This document shows, piece after piece, positions 5,992 through 7,629 of a stretch of 7,629 nucleotides of DNA. Below the pieces are notes generated by a model that had not been told where the DNA came from, did no database searches, and saw only the letters and a program-made list of their open reading frames with translations. How positions within the stretch are numbered: the first letter of the stretch is position 1; every line of letters starts with the position of its first letter. The position numbers were made by a program, and so were the translations under genes. Location of the stretch: NCBI GenBank assembly GCA_964479445.1, contig CAYZMH010000122.1:1-7629 (forward strand), given 5' to 3'. The stretch is from CAYZMH01 sp964479445. GTDB lineage: Bacteria; Bacteroidota; Bacteroidia; Bacteroidales; GCA-2748055.

Positions 5992-6897
5992 ATGATCGTG
6001 ATCCTCGGGCACACGGCCGGGGGAAAGACCTCCCTGGCAGCCAGGGTGGCGGCCCGGTTGGACGGGGAAGTGATCAGCGCCGATTCCCGGCAGGTGTACC
6101 GCGGGATGGACCTTGGTACGGGGAAGGATTACGGGGATTACCGGGTAGGCGGCCGGGATATTCCATACCACCTGGTGGATATCCTGGATGCCGGGGAGGC
6201 GTATCATGTGTACCGGTTCCAGCAGGATTTTGCGAAGGTATTCCGTGAGATTGAAGGCCGGGGTACCCTTCCGGTTATGTGCGGGGGGACCGGACTCTAC
6301 ATTGAGTCGGTTCTCCGGGGGTACCGCATGCTGCATGTTCCGCCCGATCCCGGGCTCCGGGAAGAACTGAAAGGTTGTTCCATGGAGGAGTTACAGGAGA
6401 TGCTCGTCTCTATGGGTCCGGTCCACAACACCACCGACACCGAATCGCGCAAACGACTGATACGGGCCATTGAGATAGCCCGCTACCAGCAGGAGCACCG
6501 GGAGGTCACACCCGATCTTCCCCGGTTGGAGCCCCTGGTCGTGGGGGTGCGATACGACCGTGACACGCGTCGTGCCCGCATCACCCAACGGCTGGAGCAA
6601 CGGCTGGAGGAGGGCATGGTGGAAGAGGTGCGCCGGCTGCTGGAGTCGGGGGTTCCCGCGGAGACGATGGAATACTACGGACTGGAATACAAGTATCTTT
6701 CCCGGTATGTCAGGGGGTTGATCCGTTATGAAGAGATGTTCTCCGGGCTGAACACTGCCATTCACCGGTTTGCCAAGCGCCAGATGACCTATTTTCGTGG
6801 CATGGAGCGTCGCGGCATCCCCATCAGGTGGCTGGACGGGGGGCTGTCAGCGGAGCGGAAAGAGGAGCAGGTGGTTACCTGGTTTCTTGCTACTTGA
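5992..6897 (+). CDS. miaA: MiaA, tRNA dimethylallyltransferase (divergent form)
   Basis: MiaA transfers a dimethylallyl group to N6 of A37 in tRNAs that read codons starting with U. The 301-residue product has the P-loop GHTAGGKT (6-13), DSRQVYRGMDLGT (31-43), GGTGLYI (98-104), a basic SRKRLIRAIEI (152-162) and the tRNA-contacting AKRQMTYFRG (261-270). Several usual signatures are altered: GPTASGKT has become GHTAGGKT, the common GTAKP reads GTGKD, and the IGYKE-type block reads YYGLEYKYL (228-236). Bacteroidota often carry two MiaA paralogues, and this may be the less typical one. I chose ATG 5992 because the protein then starts directly at the P-loop strand, a purine-rich GGAAGAGAG lies upstream (5973-5981) and the predicted promoter precedes it; in-frame ATGs at 5971 and 5947 are alternatives, the latter upstream of the promoter box. 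The last 8 bp overlap the convergent membrane-protein gene. Confidence 0.92.
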   Translation: MIVILGHTAGGKTSLAARVAARLDGEVISADSRQVYRGMDLGTGKDYGDYRVGGRDIPYHLVDILDAGEAYHVYRFQQDFAKVFREIEGRGTLPVMCGGTGLYIESVLRGYRMLHVPPDPGLREELKGCSMEELQEMLVSMGPVHNTTDTESRKRLIRAIEIARYQQEHREVTPDLPRLEPLVVGVRYDRDTRRARITQRLEQRLEEGMVEEVRRLLESGVPAETMEYYGLEYKYLSRYVRGLIRYEEMFSGLNTAIHRFAKRQMTYFRGMERRGIPIRWLDGGLSAERKEEQVVTWFLAT

Positions 6898-7297
6898 ACT
6901 GCCAGGGAATATCGATGATAAAGTATACCAATCCGGCTGCGATCAGGAAGTTGATGGTGGTAAAGAGGTAATTGTAGGCGACCCGCCATGATTTCACCTG
7001 CCGGCGGATCATGATCCCGATATTGGGAATGAAAAAGGCAAAAATGCTAAACACGGTAAAGGCGTTGAGGATCCGCTCTTCGTCGGCCTCCTCGGTCGGT
7101 TCGGAGGTAGCGGAAAAGAAGAGTACCAGGTAGGCCAGCAACATAAAGGCGGCCAGGTAGACCAGGTAACTGGATTTGAGGGAGATCGTGGATACCGGCC
7201 GTTTCCGGTGCAGCCTGAACGGCTTCAGGATGATAATCGCAATCACATAGACCAACAGGAACGCGGTGATGAATATGAAATGCAACAAAAAGTTCAT
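6890..7297 (-). CDS. Small four-helix membrane protein of unknown function
   Basis: I do not recognise this 135-residue protein. Four hydrophobic segments are visible at about residues 4-25, 43-63, 76-96 and 107-129. A basic loop (FRLHRKRP, 27-34) follows helix 1, an acidic loop (EPTEEADEER, 66-75) lies between helices 2 and 3, and a basic stretch (MIRRQVKSWR) follows helix 3; by the positive-inside rule both basic loops would be cytoplasmic and the acidic loop outside. The gene is supported as real by this topology, by a perfect -7 promoter box just upstream of the ATG at 7297, and by a stop (TAG) lying against the miaA stop with an 8-bp tail-to-tail overlap. No catalytic motif is seen. Confidence 0.78.
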   Translation of the reverse strand: MNFLLHFIFITAFLLVYVIAIIILKPFRLHRKRPVSTISLKSSYLVYLAAFMLLAYLVLFFSATSEPTEEADEERILNAFTVFSIFAFFIPNIGIMIRRQVKSWRVAYNYLFTTINFLIAAGLVYFIIDIPWQFK

Positions 7298-7317
7298 AGG
7301 TGCAGTGTTGGTTCAGG

Positions 7318-7325
7318 CAAACTTA
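7318..7325 (-). promoter_or_regulatory. Predicted -7 box for the four-helix membrane protein
   Basis: On the minus strand TAAGTTTG is a perfect TAnnTTTG match, 20 bp upstream of the ATG at 7297, giving a leader of roughly 14 bases. It is preceded by a run of eight T residues on that strand (7327-7334). No clear -33 TTG is present at the expected distance. Confidence 0.45.
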
Positions 7326-7359
7326 CAAAAAAAACCGGAAGCGGGCACCAGTCGCAGAC

Positions 7360-7391
7360 GGGGTTTCCCCTGACCAGGGCCAGGCATGCCT
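7360..7391. repeat. Cluster of short GC-rich palindromes
   Basis: Three perfect small inverted repeats lie side by side: GGGG-TTT-CCCC (7360-7370), CCCTG-AC-CAGGG (7368-7379) and AGGCATGCCT (7382-7391). The first two share the CCC at 7368-7370, so in RNA they could not form together. Their role is unknown. Confidence 0.35.
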
Positions 7392-7480
7392 TCTGCAGGA
7401 GAAATAGCGTTGGATGTCTATCCGTTGCATGGTATTCCCACAGGAGAGCTTACCGGGAACCGGGTCCTGGCTGGCAATGT

Positions 7481-7493
7481 TGTTGATTCAACA
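7481..7493. repeat. Palindrome TGTTGA-T-TCAACA
   Basis: This is a perfect 6-bp inverted repeat with a single central base at the boundary between the GC-rich and AT-rich parts of the intergenic region. It contains the same GTTGA/TCAAC half-sites as the palindrome at 5882-5895 but with a one-base rather than a four-base spacer. It is operator-like in shape; nothing else supports a function. Confidence 0.35.
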
Positions 7494-7500
7494 GGTTAAG

Positions 7501-7518
7501 AAACCAGTTGATGTTTCA
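7501..7518 (+). repeat. Second copy of an 18-bp element from the upstream region of the Yip1-like gene
   Basis: AAACCAGTTGATGTTTCA matches, at 17 of 18 positions, the minus-strand sequence of 5901-5884, which spans the left palindromic site and the -33 element of the Yip1-like/smpB promoter. Here it lies in AT-rich DNA with no visible gene, so a shared regulator-binding site ahead of a gene beyond the right edge is possible. Confidence 0.4.
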
Positions 7519-7629
7519 TACATGGATTTTTCGATAATACTTCTTATATTTAGTTGAGAAAGTCATTTGAATTCAGATAATACTACCCAAATTTAGGACC
7601 ACTGGTTAAGTTGAAATTTAAACATTAAT

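Larger units (their letters stand above)
7298..7629. other. Gene-free right end of the window
   Basis: No convincing coding region is seen in these 332 bases. The left part (about 7335-7480) is GC-rich with several short palindromes; the right part (about 7490-7629) turns sharply AT-rich, as expected for a regulatory region ahead of a gene beyond the edge. Promoter-like words exist on both strands in the AT-rich part: TATATTTA at 7545-7552 (+) and TAAATTTG at 7595-7588 (-). Without a visible gene neither can be assigned. No tRNA or rRNA fragment was recognised. Confidence 0.6.

Noticed and set aside
7323..7430. Small minus-strand open frame of 35 residues (starts MQRIDIQRYF)
   Set aside because: No homology recognised, no start signal, and its stop codon lies in the promoter box of the next gene. 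It is more likely chance.
7208..7486. 92-codon plus-strand open frame
   Set aside because: It begins antisense inside the four-helix membrane-protein gene and its translation looks random.
7534..7582. 16-residue minus-strand peptide (MTFSTKYKKYYRKIHV) downstream of a TAAATTTG box
   Set aside because: It is very short, in AT-rich DNA, with no supporting context; the promoter word could be chance at this base composition.

Overview
The window looks like chromosomal DNA from a member of the Bacteroidota, at the high end of that phylum's GC range (judged by eye). The evidence is indirect but consistent. Start codons mostly lack Shine-Dalgarno sequences. Matches to the Bacteroidota -7 promoter box TAnnTTTG sit close to two starts, and a 7/8 match sits upstream of a third gene. 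Gene content also fits: a SPOR-domain secreted protein next to a beta-barrel protein with type-3 thrombospondin-like repeats, a small Yip1-like membrane protein joined to smpB, and an unusual MiaA. I see no insertion sequence, phage gene, CRISPR array, rRNA or tRNA.

Layout, left to right. Positions 1-1053 hold the C-terminal third or so of UvrA (+), whose start lies outside the window. Positions 1118-1831 encode a LOG-family (TIGR00730) nucleotide phosphoribohydrolase-like protein (+). Positions 1918-3333 and 3359-4720 (+) form a two-gene envelope unit: a secreted protein with two tandem copies of one unrecognised domain plus a C-terminal SPOR domain, followed by a predicted outer-membrane barrel with a calcium-binding-type tail (thrombospondin-like segment, then an EF-hand) and no OmpA domain. 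Facing them on the minus strand are smpB (4760-5212) and, upstream of it, a five-helix Yip1-like membrane protein (5212-5817), whose stop codon overlaps the smpB start. A 174-bp region from 5818 to the miaA start at 5992 separates this pair from miaA (5992-6897, +). The 3' end of miaA overlaps the 3' end of a four-helix membrane protein of unknown function (6890-7297, -). The last 332 bp have no convincing gene.

Most of the window is housekeeping: excision repair, tRNA modification and ribosome rescue. The less ordinary material is (a) the SPOR-protein/EF-hand-barrel pair, which may link outer membrane and peptidoglycan; (b) the region between the Yip1-like gene and miaA, with two copies of the palindrome TGAAAAATCA exactly 21 bp apart and a third palindrome bracketing the predicted -7 box; (c) an 18-bp stretch of that region which recurs with one mismatch near the right edge; and (d) a MiaA with several altered family signatures. 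I see no complete new defence or mobile system, and I do not claim one.
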